From: Streptomyces aureoverticillatus
GTDB lineage: Bacteria > Actinomycetota > Actinomycetes > Streptomycetales > Streptomycetaceae
Length of the DNA: 64,000 nucleotides
Direction: 5' to 3'
Assembly (NCBI RefSeq): GCF_014649395.1
Contig: NZ_BMSY01000016.1
Location: forward strand, 1 to 64,000
Shown here: piece by piece, positions 9,207-17,571 of the stretch
Position numbering within the stretch: the first letter of the stretch is position 1
Layout of the letters: every line of letters begins with the position of its first letter
Notes under the pieces: model-generated
Told to the model about the DNA's origin: nothing
Databases searched by the model: none
Seen by the model: the letters and a program-made list of their open reading frames with translations, nothing else
Program-made: the position numbers and the translations under genes

Positions 9207-10256
9207 ATGTCCGCAACCCCACGCCCACCCGCACGCACCGGGGACCACCGCGCTCCCGCGGCCGCTGCCGTCCGCCTTCCGGGCGGGCTCGCGGGCACCG
9301 GAGGCCACCGTGTTCCCGCGGCCGCTGCCGTCCGTCTTCCGGGCGGGCTCGCGGGCACCGGAGGCCACCGTGTTCCCGCGGCCGCTGCCGTCCGCCCTCC
9401 GTGCGCGCTCGCGGGCACCGGGCGTCCGCGTGCCTCGCTGCGCGCCCTCACCGCGGCTCTCGTCGCGCTTGCCGCGCTCGGGGTGTCCGGGGCCCTCGCC
9501 GCGCCCGCGACGGCAGACGAGGCGCCCGCCGCGACCGCCCCGGCCGTCCACGTGCCGACACCCGCCCCCGCGGTCCATGCGCCGACCGCCGCGCCGACAC
9601 CCGCCCCCGCGCCTGCCACCGCACCCACCCTCGCGCCTGCCACCGTGACCGTCACCGGCATCGGCTCCGCGAGTGCCGCGCCCGATCTCGCCGTCGTCAG
9701 CATGGCCGTCGAGGTCACCGCGCCGACGGCCGAGAAGTCCCTGTCCGCGCAGCACGCCGCCGCCGACGCGCTCCTCGGCGCGCTGCGCGGGCAGGGCGTC
9801 GCCGAGCGCGACGTACGGACCGACAGCCTGGCGTTGTCCGCCGTGTACGAGGACCGCAGCGGGGTGTCCAAGCTGACCGGGTACCGGGCCGCGCAGACCT
9901 TCAGCGTCAAGGTCCGCGAGCTGCACCGCACCGGCCGGGTGATCAAGGCCGCGTCGGACGCCGCGGGGGACGCCGTCCGCGTCAACGGGGTGGCCTTCGA
10001 CATCGCCGACGCGCGGCCCCTGCGTGCCAAGGCCCGCCAGGCCGCGCACGAGGACGCCCGCGCCAAGGCCGAGCACTACGCGAGCCTGTCCGGCCGCGGG
10101 CTCGGACGCCTGGTCTCCCTCAACGAGGCCGAGGCCGCCGATCCGCGTCCGCTGACGGTCTCCCCGGCGGCCTTCGCGAAGCATGACGAGGTGCCGGTGG
10201 CTCCTGGTGAGATCGAGGACAAGGTTTCGGTTGTGGCGGTCTATGAGTTGCGGTGA
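9207..10256 (+). CDS. Secreted SIMPL (DUF541) domain protein with an N-terminal repeat extension
   Basis: 349 aa if the ATG at 9207 is used. A SIMPL/DUF541 domain (about residues 145-348; VTVTGIGSASAAPDLAVVSM opens it) follows a signal-peptide-like stretch at about residues 75-108 (basic, then LTAALVALAALGVSGALAAPATA) and an Ala/Pro linker. The first ~70 residues are three copies of a 20-residue unit and would precede the signal peptide, which is unusual. Either translation begins further down or the repeats form a cytoplasmic pre-extension. SIMPL proteins are periplasmic or cell-surface with unclear roles; the E. coli homologue YggE has been linked to oxidative stress. Confidence 0.8.
   Translation: MSATPRPPARTGDHRAPAAAAVRLPGGLAGTGGHRVPAAAAVRLPGGLAGTGGHRVPAAAAVRPPCALAGTGRPRASLRALTAALVALAALGVSGALAAPATADEAPAATAPAVHVPTPAPAVHAPTAAPTPAPAPATAPTLAPATVTVTGIGSASAAPDLAVVSMAVEVTAPTAEKSLSAQHAAADALLGALRGQGVAERDVRTDSLALSAVYEDRSGVSKLTGYRAAQTFSVKVRELHRTGRVIKAASDAAGDAVRVNGVAFDIADARPLRAKARQAAHEDARAKAEHYASLSGRGLGRLVSLNEAEAADPRPLTVSPAAFAKHDEVPVAPGEIEDKVSVVAVYELR
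9241..9420 (+). repeat. Three tandem 60-bp repeats in the 5' end of the SIMPL gene
   Basis: Units 9241-9300, 9301-9360 and 9361-9420 share GTTCCCGCGGCCGCTGCCGT and end in CGCGGGCACCG. Copies 1-2 and 2-3 differ at only a handful of positions. Sixty bases equal 20 codons, so copy number can change without breaking the frame. Confidence 0.9.
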
Positions 10257-10305
10257 GGGTGGGTGGGGCCTCGCGGTGCGCCCCGGTCCCGCCCCCTCTC
10301 CGTAA

Positions 10306-10538
10306 CCAGGGGCGCTGCGCCCCCTGGACCCCAGCTGGGGCGGGTGTCCCGGGCGGGTGGGACAGTCCCCCGCCGATCGCCGCTTCGCGGCTCGTCCTCA
10401 AACGCCGGACGGGCTGGAAAGGGCGGGCGGGTGGGATATGGCCCGTCGAGGGGGTCCCCCTGCTCCTTAGGAGCTTGGGGGAGTTTGAGGACGAGGCCGT
10501 TCAGGCCGATCGGGGGTCCAGGGGGCGGAGCCCCCTGG
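10306..10538. terminator. Intergenic repeat element with terminator hairpins between convergent genes
   Basis: The region between the SIMPL and tetR genes carries several inverted repeats: CCAGGGGCGC/CGCCCCCTGG (10306-10327), the TCGTCCTCAAACGCCGGACG arm at about 10395 with a degenerate partner ending TTGAGGACGAGG (10485-10496), a nested CCCCCTGCTCC hairpin, and CCAGGGGGC-GGA-GCCCCCTGG (10518-10538). It serves as a two-way terminator. Copies of the same element recur near 24996 and 42651. Confidence 0.7.
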
Positions 10539-10552
10539 GGAGCCACAGCTGG

Positions 10553-11164
10553 TCAGGGCGTCAAGTCGGCCGGTGACAGGCCCAGTTCGCGGGCCAGTGC
10601 CTCGTCCGCCCAGGCGCGGGTCCGGGCCCGGCTCACGGCGCCCGGGTAGGCCGTCATCTGTACGGCGAGGCCGTCGAGCAGGGCCGTCAGGCGGAGGGCG
10701 GCCACCTCGGGGTCGGGGCAGCGGAACTCGCCCGCGGCCACGCCTTCCGCGATGACCTCGGCGAGGGCCTCCTTCCACCGGCGGTCCAGATCGCGGGTGA
10801 CCGACCGCAGCGCGGGCTCGCGCAGCGCCGACGCCCAGCCCTCGATCCACAGCCGCCACCCCTTGGCCGGGCCCGTCGGCGCGTACCACCGCACCGCCGC
10901 CCGCAGCCGGCGCACCGCCGACGTGCGCCGCCCGAGCAGCTTGTGCAGGTGCGCCAGATCGCCCTCGGCGGCGTGCGCGAACGCGGCGGCCACCAGCTCG
11001 TCCTTGGTCGAGAAGTGGTACAGGACCAGGGCGTTGCTCACCCCGAGCGCGGCCGCGACGTCCGCGATGCGCACGGCCGCCACGCCGCGCGCCTCGATCT
11101 GTTCGACGGTGGCGGTCAGCAGCTCCGCCCGCCGCTCCGCCACGCTCAACCGCACTCTTGTCAC
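10553..11164 (-). CDS. TetR-family transcriptional regulator
   Basis: 203 aa from a GTG start at 11164 (VTRVRLSVAERR). A longer frame to 11248 exists but adds a non-conserved, Pro/His-rich leader. The N-terminal helix-turn-helix (about residues 10-57; VRIADVAAALGVSNALVLYHF) is typical TetR; the rest is the ligand-binding helical domain. Inverted GTCACGC/GCGTGAC repeats directly upstream may be its own operator. It is 103 nt downstream of the dehydrogenase gene on the same strand, whose promoter has a separate TetR-type palindrome. Its ligand is unknown; control of the neighbouring dehydrogenase is the simplest guess. Confidence 0.88.
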   Translation of the reverse strand: MTRVRLSVAERRAELLTATVEQIEARGVAAVRIADVAAALGVSNALVLYHFSTKDELVAAAFAHAAEGDLAHLHKLLGRRTSAVRRLRAAVRWYAPTGPAKGWRLWIEGWASALREPALRSVTRDLDRRWKEALAEVIAEGVAAGEFRCPDPEVAALRLTALLDGLAVQMTAYPGAVSRARTRAWADEALARELGLSPADLTP

Positions 11165-11186
11165 GCCGTGCACCCTACCTACGCGC

Positions 11187-11209
11187 GTCACGCTGGGCCT
11201 ATGCGTGAC
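11187..11209. promoter_or_regulatory. Inverted repeat upstream of tetR (candidate operator)
   Basis: GTCACGC at 11187-11193 faces GCGTGAC at 11203-11209, with a further GTCACGC copy at 11160-11166 over the GTG start. The cluster of three half-sites just upstream of the TetR gene suggests autoregulation. Confidence 0.45.
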
Positions 11210-11266
11210 AGGGGGGTGCGCTCGCGGCATGTGGGGCCAGGGCGTCACGCCGCCACGGCCCGCACC

Positions 11267-12475
11267 TCAAGCGGAGGCGTCCGGCGCGTACCAGCCGAAG
11301 CGTTCGGTGATCTCCGCGAGGCGGTCGGCGGCCAGGGCGTGCGCGGCGGCGCGAGGTGTCGTGCCGTCCCGCCCCGCCCGCGCGAGCACCTCGCCGACCA
11401 GGGCCCGCATCGCGCGGCGCGTGTGCGCGAAGGCCTCGTCGGCCGGATCGGCGGCGCCGACGGCACCGATGTCGCCGAACAGCGTCCACCACCACCAGGC
11501 GTTGGTCGCGGAGTTCACGACCACGTCCGGCAGGACGGTCACCCCGCGCGCCGTGAGGAGCCGCTCCGCGTCGGCGAGCACCGGCATGTTGGCGGCCTCC
11601 GCGATCCAACGGGCCCTGATCCGGGCCTGGTTGTCGGCGTCGACGGCGTACGACACGGCGGCGGGCACCAGGACCTCAGCGTCGGCGGACAGCCAGGCGT
11701 CGTCCGGCAGTTCGCGGTCGGCCGGGCGCAGCACGGCCCGGTCGACGGTGCCGTACGCGTCGCGGGCGGCGAGCAGCGCCTCCACGTCCAGGCCCGCCGG
11801 GTTGGCCACGGTGCCCTTGATGTCGGCGACGGCCACCACTGTGAGGCCCGCCCGGGCCAGGAAGCGGGCGGTCGCGCCGCCCATGGTGCCGAGGCCCTGG
11901 ACGGACACGCGCGCGTCCGCGGGCGCCACGCCCGCCGCGTCGAGAGCGGTGAGCACGGACTCCGCGACGCCGCAGCCGCCGACCAGCGCGTCGAGGCCGA
12001 TGCCGTCGACCTCGACGGCGAAGGCGGCCGTGAGGCGCCCGCGCGCCGCCGCCTCGTCGTCCAGGAGCGGATGGACGGCCTGCACGCAGGAGGTGAGGCC
12101 CGCTTCGGCGGCGGCCCGGTCGACGAGATCCTGGGTCAGGCCCAGATCCTCGCCGGTGGTCCAGGAGTCGGCTATGTAGGGGCGCATCGCACGCAGGTAG
12201 CGCACCAGCACCCCGTACGCCGCCGGGTCCCGCGGGTCGCAGTCGATGCCGCCCTTGGCGCCGCCGAGGGGGACGTAGCGGGCCCGCGGGTCGTAGTGCA
12301 GGGCCTCCTTCATCGTCATCCCGCGCGCGAGCCCGGCGACCTCCTCCAGGGTGCAGCCCGGCCGCATCCGCAGACCCCCGCTGCACACCCCGCGCACCAG
12401 CCGGTCCACCACGAGGAAGCCGCGGCGGCCGGTGACGTGGTCGGTCCAGGTGAGGGACATGAAGGGCGTGGACAT
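11267..12475 (-). CDS. Glu/Leu/Phe/Val dehydrogenase family protein
   Basis: 402 aa. The dimerisation domain holds the signature VPLGGAKGGIDCDP (catalytic Lys near residue 70), and the Rossmann domain has the GLGTMGGATARFLARAG dinucleotide-binding loop near residues 211-227. These enzymes oxidatively deaminate an L-amino acid to the 2-oxo acid with NAD(P). Substrate choice (Glu, Leu, Phe or Val) cannot be settled here. It is not the well-known Streptomyces valine dehydrogenase by context, since a tetR gene rather than vdh neighbours follows. The start is ATG at 12475. A perfect TetR-type palindrome lies 65 bp upstream. Confidence 0.88.
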   Translation of the reverse strand: MSTPFMSLTWTDHVTGRRGFLVVDRLVRGVCSGGLRMRPGCTLEEVAGLARGMTMKEALHYDPRARYVPLGGAKGGIDCDPRDPAAYGVLVRYLRAMRPYIADSWTTGEDLGLTQDLVDRAAAEAGLTSCVQAVHPLLDDEAAARGRLTAAFAVEVDGIGLDALVGGCGVAESVLTALDAAGVAPADARVSVQGLGTMGGATARFLARAGLTVVAVADIKGTVANPAGLDVEALLAARDAYGTVDRAVLRPADRELPDDAWLSADAEVLVPAAVSYAVDADNQARIRARWIAEAANMPVLADAERLLTARGVTVLPDVVVNSATNAWWWWTLFGDIGAVGAADPADEAFAHTRRAMRALVGEVLARAGRDGTTPRAAAHALAADRLAEITERFGWYAPDASA

Positions 12476-12539
12476 CGGGCGGCTCCTGGCGGTCCGTGGT
12501 GCGGCTCCCGACGGTCCGAGGCGCGCTCCCGCCGAGGGG

Positions 12540-12561
12540 CTACTGACTGTCCGGTCAGTAG
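12540..12561. promoter_or_regulatory. TetR-type palindromic operator upstream of the dehydrogenase gene
   Basis: CTACTGAC (12540-12547) and GTCAGTAG (12554-12561) are a perfect 8-bp inverted repeat around TGTCCG. The form resembles many actinobacterial TetR sites. It lies upstream of the dehydrogenase gene (reverse strand), which is followed by a tetR gene. Confidence 0.65.
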
Positions 12562-12569
12562 CCAGTACA

Positions 12570-13148
12570 TCACGGGCGCTGCGCGGACCCGTGGGCGGGC
12601 GCGTCGCGCAGCTCGCAGGACGCCTTGAAGCCCTGACTGGTCAGGCCCATCGCGGAGTTGAAGCGCGAGCGCAGGTTCTCCACGGCCACCATCATGGTCA
12701 GTTCCACGAACGCGGCCTCGCCGAGCCGCGCGAGCAGCCGGTCGGCGAGCTCGTCGTCGACCTCGGGCGGGTTCGCGGTCATCGCCTCCGCGTAGGCCAT
12801 CACGTCACGCTCCAGCGGTGTGTAGACGTCGCTCTCGCGCCACAGGGGTACGTCGTGCAGCTTCCGCGGGTCCATGCCGCGCCCGTGGTTCTCCCAGTAG
12901 CCGAAGTCCATGCACCAGGAGCAGCCGATGGACGCCGCCGACGCCATCACGGCCAGCGCCTTCAGGTCGGCGTCGAGCTTGTGCCACTTGGCGACGGACT
13001 GCTCGAAGCGCAGGTAGGACCAGAGCGCGCGCCGGTGGTGGGCCATCGCCCTGCCCGGGTCGAGGACCTTGCCGTACGCGCGCTTCGAGTACCACTCCAT
13101 GGCGCGGAAGAACAGCGTGCGGGGCGGGCTGAGCGAGATGCGGGCCAT
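12570..13148 (-). CDS. Carboxymuconolactone decarboxylase-family (AhpD-like) protein
   Basis: 192 aa from the ATG at 13148, chosen because GGAGGTGG sits just upstream. A longer frame exists but its N-terminus is not protein-like. The motif IGCSWCMDFGYWENHGRG (about residues 83-100) carries a CxxC-type and His arrangement typical of AhpD/CMD proteins, which act as alkylhydroperoxidase-like thiol reductases. The divergent MBL-fold gene lies across a 188-nt region with a perfect 12-bp inverted repeat, so the two may be co-regulated. The specific reaction is unknown. Confidence 0.88.
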   Translation of the reverse strand: MARISLSPPRTLFFRAMEWYSKRAYGKVLDPGRAMAHHRRALWSYLRFEQSVAKWHKLDADLKALAVMASAASIGCSWCMDFGYWENHGRGMDPRKLHDVPLWRESDVYTPLERDVMAYAEAMTANPPEVDDELADRLLARLGEAAFVELTMMVAVENLRSRFNSAMGLTSQGFKASCELRDAPAHGSAQRP

Positions 13149-13262
13149 GGGGGCCACCTCCATGTCGTACGTCGTACGCGGCGTGGTTCGCCGTCTCAAT
13201 GAAGTGACGGAACGGGTGGCCGCGGATGTGACATCGCGGCCGGCCGCGACCGTGGCCCGAGT

Positions 13263-13289
13263 CACTTCCGACAGCCGCTGTCGGAAGTG
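13263..13289. promoter_or_regulatory. Perfect 12-bp inverted repeat in a divergent promoter region
   Basis: CACTTCCGACAG (13263-13274) and CTGTCGGAAGTG (13278-13289) flank CCG. It sits 115 bp upstream of the CMD gene and 47 bp upstream of the MBL-fold gene, next to a CATAAT -10-like hexamer (13295). Between divergent genes this is an operator rather than a terminator; TetR family is a plausible binder. Confidence 0.6.
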
Positions 13290-13335
13290 GCGCACATAAT
13301 GGGGGAACCTGAGCGATCCTGTTTCTGGAGGTGCC

Positions 13336-14526
13336 GTGTCCCGGTTCTCGAGCCCCCGGCTCCGCGCGCTGCGGACGCCCGCCTTCGGAGCGGACCCCGC
13401 GGGCGAACGGCTCGCGCGCATCCGCCGCTCCCCGCACTTCGCGAACGGCTCCTTCCAGAACCCGATGGGGGCGCGCACCAGACCCTCCGGGTCCGCCCTG
13501 GAGTTCGCGAAGATCTACTTCCGCAAGGAGGAGCGGGCCCTCCGGGTGCCGTCCGGCCCCATCCCCGTGCACGCGACGACCCTGGCGGACCTCGCCAAGC
13601 CCCCCGCGAGCGGCCTCCGGCTCACCTGGATGGGGCACTCCAGCGTCCTCACCGAGATCGACGGGCGCCGGGTGCTCTTCGACCCCGTCTGGGGCGAGCG
13701 GTGCTCGCCGTTCGCCTTCGTCGGACCGAAGCGGCTGCACCCGGCGCCGGTCCCGCTCGTGGCGCTCGGCCCGGTCGACGCGGTCGTCATCTCGCACGAC
13801 CACTACGACCACCTGGACCTGCCCACCATCAAGGCGCTCGCCGGCACGGACACGGTGTTCGTGGTGCCGCTCGGCGTCGGCGCGCACCTGGAGCGCTGGG
13901 GCGTCCCCGCGGACCGGCTGCGCGAGCTGGACTGGCACGAGTCCACGGACGTCGCCGGGCTGACCCTGACGGCGACGCCCGCCCGCCACTTCTGCGGGCG
14001 CGGCCTGCGCAACGAGCAGCACACGCTGTGGGCGTCCTGGAGCGTGCGCGGCCCCGAGCACCGCGTCTTCCACAGCGGCGACACCGGGTACTTCCCCGGG
14101 TTCAAGGACATCGGCGACCGGCACGGCCCGTTCGACGCCACGATGATCCAGGTCGGGGCGTACTCGGACTTCTGGCCGGACATCCACATGCGTCCCGACG
14201 AGGGCATGCGCGCCCACCTCGACCTCCAGGGCGGGCGGCCGCACGGCGTGCTGCTTCCCATCCACTGGGGCACCTTCAACCTCGCGCCGCACCCCTGGTC
14301 CGAGCCGGGCGAGGGCATGCTCGCCGCCGCCCGCGCCGAGGGCGCCGCGATCGCCCTGCCGATCCCCGGCGAGCCCTTCGAGCCCGCGTCCGACGCGGTG
14401 CCCGACGCACCGTGGTGGCGCGCGATCGCCCGAGCGCCGGGGAGCGACGCCGGGAGCGCCCCGAGGGCGCGCGGGCCCAGGCCGACGCCGAACGCGCCGG
14501 GACACGAGGTCGCCGAGGTGGGCTGA
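13336..14526 (+). CDS. MBL-fold metallo-hydrolase (UlaG/NAPE-PLD-like)
   Basis: 396 aa from GTG with GGAGGT just upstream. The metal-binding motif SHDHYDHLD (HxHxDH type, near residues 154-162) and later HFCGRG, HSGDTGYFPGF and LPIHWGTFN histidines form the dinuclear zinc site of the beta-lactamase superfamily. Overall layout matches the lactonase/phospholipase-D-like branch (UlaG, NAPE-PLD). No signal peptide is visible. The C-terminal ~35 residues are Ala/Pro/Arg-rich and probably disordered. It is divergent from the AhpD-like gene and may share its operator. The substrate is unknown. Confidence 0.9.
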   Translation: MSRFSSPRLRALRTPAFGADPAGERLARIRRSPHFANGSFQNPMGARTRPSGSALEFAKIYFRKEERALRVPSGPIPVHATTLADLAKPPASGLRLTWMGHSSVLTEIDGRRVLFDPVWGERCSPFAFVGPKRLHPAPVPLVALGPVDAVVISHDHYDHLDLPTIKALAGTDTVFVVPLGVGAHLERWGVPADRLRELDWHESTDVAGLTLTATPARHFCGRGLRNEQHTLWASWSVRGPEHRVFHSGDTGYFPGFKDIGDRHGPFDATMIQVGAYSDFWPDIHMRPDEGMRAHLDLQGGRPHGVLLPIHWGTFNLAPHPWSEPGEGMLAAARAEGAAIALPIPGEPFEPASDAVPDAPWWRAIARAPGSDAGSAPRARGPRPTPNAPGHEVAEVG

Positions 14527-14810
14527 GAGGCCGAGAGGGCGCGTCCCTCGTCGGAACGGGCGTCCGAACCCCTCTTCGCTCGGCCGTACGAGTCTTTTCG
14601 TCCAGGCGTACGACGCGTCATACCAGAGCGGGACGCTGCCCACCGGAGTTTGTCAACTGCCCACCGCACATGATGCGTTGACGACTACCGTGTGTGGCCG
14701 TCGGGCGACGCAGGGATCACATCACGGCCTGCCGGCCGGCATCGCGATGCCATCGACGAGGTGCCGCAGCGGACCGCTGCGGCGTCCGTCGCAACGTACC
14801 GAGGACGCTG

Positions 14811-16985
14811 ATGTCTCACCTTCGCGCACCGGCAGCACGCGCAGACCGCCGTGAGGGCGGCCGGCACGGCAGGTCCGGGAGCCGCGCCGCCCCGCCCCTG
14901 CCCGAGGCGCGCATACGGCCCCAGCTCGTGCGCATCGCCGTGCTGCCGGCCGTCGCCGTCGGCCTGTGCGGCAGCGCGGCCGTGCTCTGTCTCATCCGGG
15001 AGACCGGGGTCCGCCCCCGGCTGCCCCTGCTCGCCGTCCTCGCCGCCGCCGCGGCCCTCGGCCTGGCCTGCGTCGTGATCGCCGCGGTGGCCGCCGACCG
15101 GGCCGCGCGGACCGTGCGCGAACGCGTCGGCGCGCTGCGCCGTGCCACCGCGCGCGGCCAGGCCGACCTGTGCGAACTCGTCGAACAGCTGCGCCGCGGC
15201 GACGCACCGCCCGCGCCCGGGCAGCAGACCCCGCGGGCGGTGGCCGCGGGGGACGAATTCGGCCTGCTCGCCGAGGAACTGTCCCGGGCGCACGACGGTG
15301 CCGTCACCGCCGTCGTGCAGGCGTCGCAGCTCTCCAGCCAGGCCGGCAGCGAACAGAAGGTCGAGGTCTTCGTCAATCTGGCCCGGCGGCTCCAGTCCCT
15401 CGTGCACCGCGAGATCTCGCTCCTCGACGACCTGGAGAACACCGTCGAGGACCCCGACCTCCTCAAGGGCCTCTTCCACATCGACCACCTCGCCACCCGC
15501 ATCCGGCGGCACGCGGAGAACCTCGCCGTGCTCGGCGGCGCCATGTCCCGGCGCCAGTGGAGCAGGCCGGTGGCGATGACGGAGGTGCTGCGGTCCTCGA
15601 TCGCGGAGGTCGAGCAGTACTCGCGGGTCAAGCTGGTGCCGCCGATCGACGGCACCCTGCGCGGGCACGCCGTCGCCGACGTCATCCACCTGCTCGCCGA
15701 ACTCGTCGAGAACGCCACGGTGTTCTCCGCCCCGCACACCCAAGTCCTGCTGCGCGCCAACCTCGTGACGGCCGGGCTCGCCATCGAGGTCGAGGACCGC
15801 GGCCTCGGCATGCCCCTAGCCGAGCAGAGCCGGATGAACCAACTCCTCGCCGATCCCGACCAGGTGAACGTCGCGAGCCTGCTCCAGGACGGGCGCATCG
15901 GCCTCTTCGTCGTGTCCGCGCTCGCCCGCAGGCACGGCATCGCGGTGCGCCTGCAGAGCAACATCTACGGCGGTGTACAGGCCGTCCTGATCGTGCCGCA
16001 GGGACTCCTCGGCGCCGAGCAGGACGACGCGGCGGGCGCGGCGCGCGGCGGCGGCAAGGGCGGGACCGGCGCGGCGAGCGGGATGGTGCCGGGGCCGCGG
16101 CGGGCCACGTCCGGCGTGGCGTCCGGCGTCGCGTCCGGCTCGCGGCGGGGGGCGGGACCGCGGGGCGGCGACGGTACGGCGGCCTCGCGGCCCGGGGCGG
16201 GGGCGTCGGGTTCGCGGCCCGGGGCGGCCGCGTCGCCCTCGCAGCTCGGGGCCGCTGCGTCGCCCTCGCAGCTTGGGGCGGGTGCGCCGGGTTCGCAGCT
16301 CGGTACCGAGGTGCCGGGCTCGCCGCTCGGGACCGGAGCGGCGGGCCCCCAGCTCGGCACCGGCACGTCGGCTTCGTATCCCGGGAACGGGAACGGCACC
16401 GGCACCGGCACGCGGGCGGGCACCGGCTCGCAGGTCACCGCCCCGTACCCGCCGCAGCCCCAGCACCCCGGCACCACCACCCCCGACAGTCCGGACGATT
16501 CCGCCGCCGCGCACCACGCGCCCCAGCTTCACCACCCCACGCACCCCCTCACCCCCCGCAACGGCGGCCAGACCACCGCAGGCCCCGCCACCCCGACCGC
16601 CCCCCTGCCCGTCCGCGGCGCCCGAGGCGACCGGCCCACCCCCGCCGAAGCCCTGCCCGGCATCCGCCCCGAGGAGCGGGGGAGCGCCGTCGAGCACACC
16701 GCCACCCCGCCGGTGCCCCGCAACGGCGCCGTGCGCGGCCGGGTCGGCAGACCGCAGCTGCCCAGGCGCCGCGCCCAGGAACACCTCGCGCCCCAGCTGC
16801 GCGACGCCCGCGCCCCCCGCGTGGACGAGGAGCACGTCGGCCACGACCCGGGCCTGATGGCCGCCTTCCAGCGCGGCATCGGGCTCGCGCAGGCGGCCGA
16901 GGCCCGCGAAACCCCGTACGACCGGGAAGCCGGTGCGAGCCCGGGACCCGGCGACGGCACCGGCCGCGGCGAGCAGGGCGGCTGA
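14811..16985 (+). CDS. cvnA: Conservon histidine-kinase-like sensor (CvnA)
   Basis: 724 aa starting MSHLRAPAARADRREGG; GAGGA precedes this ATG, whereas upstream in-frame starts lack a site. Two transmembrane helices span about residues 41-65 and 71-95, followed by a coiled linker and an HK-type dimerisation/HATPase region at about 180-400 (N-box ELVENATVFS, then VEDRGLGM). The C-terminal ~320 residues are Pro/Gly/Ser/Ala-rich, including 10-residue repeats. CvnA proteins lead the cvn operons, where they work with the roadblock protein, DUF742 protein and small GTPase as a membrane-linked G-protein-like complex (known for S. coelicolor conservons). Confidence 0.92.
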   Translation: MSHLRAPAARADRREGGRHGRSGSRAAPPLPEARIRPQLVRIAVLPAVAVGLCGSAAVLCLIRETGVRPRLPLLAVLAAAAALGLACVVIAAVAADRAARTVRERVGALRRATARGQADLCELVEQLRRGDAPPAPGQQTPRAVAAGDEFGLLAEELSRAHDGAVTAVVQASQLSSQAGSEQKVEVFVNLARRLQSLVHREISLLDDLENTVEDPDLLKGLFHIDHLATRIRRHAENLAVLGGAMSRRQWSRPVAMTEVLRSSIAEVEQYSRVKLVPPIDGTLRGHAVADVIHLLAELVENATVFSAPHTQVLLRANLVTAGLAIEVEDRGLGMPLAEQSRMNQLLADPDQVNVASLLQDGRIGLFVVSALARRHGIAVRLQSNIYGGVQAVLIVPQGLLGAEQDDAAGAARGGGKGGTGAASGMVPGPRRATSGVASGVASGSRRGAGPRGGDGTAASRPGAGASGSRPGAAASPSQLGAAASPSQLGAGAPGSQLGTEVPGSPLGTGAAGPQLGTGTSASYPGNGNGTGTGTRAGTGSQVTAPYPPQPQHPGTTTPDSPDDSAAAHHAPQLHHPTHPLTPRNGGQTTAGPATPTAPLPVRGARGDRPTPAEALPGIRPEERGSAVEHTATPPVPRNGAVRGRVGRPQLPRRRAQEHLAPQLRDARAPRVDEEHVGHDPGLMAAFQRGIGLAQAAEARETPYDREAGASPGPGDGTGRGEQGG
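16185..16375 (+). repeat. 30-bp degenerate tandem repeats in cvnA
   Basis: About six to seven units of 30 nt encode decapeptides around the core SQLGxGxxGS (for example ASPSQLGAAA). They lie in the disordered C-terminal tail and stay in frame; copies are similar enough to suggest slippage or recombination. Confidence 0.75.
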
Positions 16986-17134
16986 CCGCGGCGGCCCGAC
17001 CGGCCCAGTCGGCTCCCGTCGGCTGTGGCGGCCTCGACACCGCAGGGGCGACCGACCGCACGACCCCCCACCCCGTCTGCCCCGGCAGACCCCGAGCACT
17101 TCGAGAACCCCGTACTTCAAGGAGTCGATCCACC

Positions 17135-17569
17135 ATGGCGAGCGATGCGCCGACCGGCCAGGTATCCGATCTCGACTGGCTGATGAGCGGCCTCGTGCAG
17201 CGCGTGCCGCACACCCACAGCGCCGTCCTGCTCTCCTGCGACGGACTCGTGAAGTCGGTCCATGGCCTCGACCCGGACAGCGCCGACCACATGGCGGCGC
17301 TGGCGTCGGGGCTGTACTCGCTGGGGCGCAGCGCGGGCGTCCGGTTCGGGGACGGCGGGGACGTGCGGCAGGTGGTCGTGGAGCTCGACTCCACGCTGCT
17401 CTTCGTGTCCACGGCGGGCTCCGGTACCTGTCTGGCCGTCCTCGCCGGGCGCGAGGCGGACGCCGCGGTCCTCGGGTACGAGATGGCGATGCTCGTGAAG
17501 AGCGTGCGCCCCTACCTGGCGACAGCACCCCGTCAGCCCGCCGTCGAGCCCGCGTCGATGAGGCACTGA
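17135..17569 (+). CDS. cvnB: Conservon roadblock/LC7-domain protein (CvnB)
   Basis: 144 aa. The ATG at 17135 is preceded by AAGGAG. A single roadblock/LC7 domain (about residues 10-120, with DLDWLMSGLVQRVPHTHSAV at the start) resembles MglB-type GTPase-activating partners. In conservons, CvnB binds the small GTPase CvnD and the sensor CvnA. The cvnC GTG begins 2 nt after its stop, so the genes form an operon. The 149-nt gap after cvnA holds no obvious terminator. Confidence 0.93.
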   Translation: MASDAPTGQVSDLDWLMSGLVQRVPHTHSAVLLSCDGLVKSVHGLDPDSADHMAALASGLYSLGRSAGVRFGDGGDVRQVVVELDSTLLFVSTAGSGTCLAVLAGREADAAVLGYEMAMLVKSVRPYLATAPRQPAVEPASMRH

Positions 17570-17571
17570 GC

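Noticed and set aside
9241..9420. Regular 60-bp repeats as a CRISPR array.
   Set aside because: The units are contiguous with no spacers and lie in frame in a protein-coding gene.
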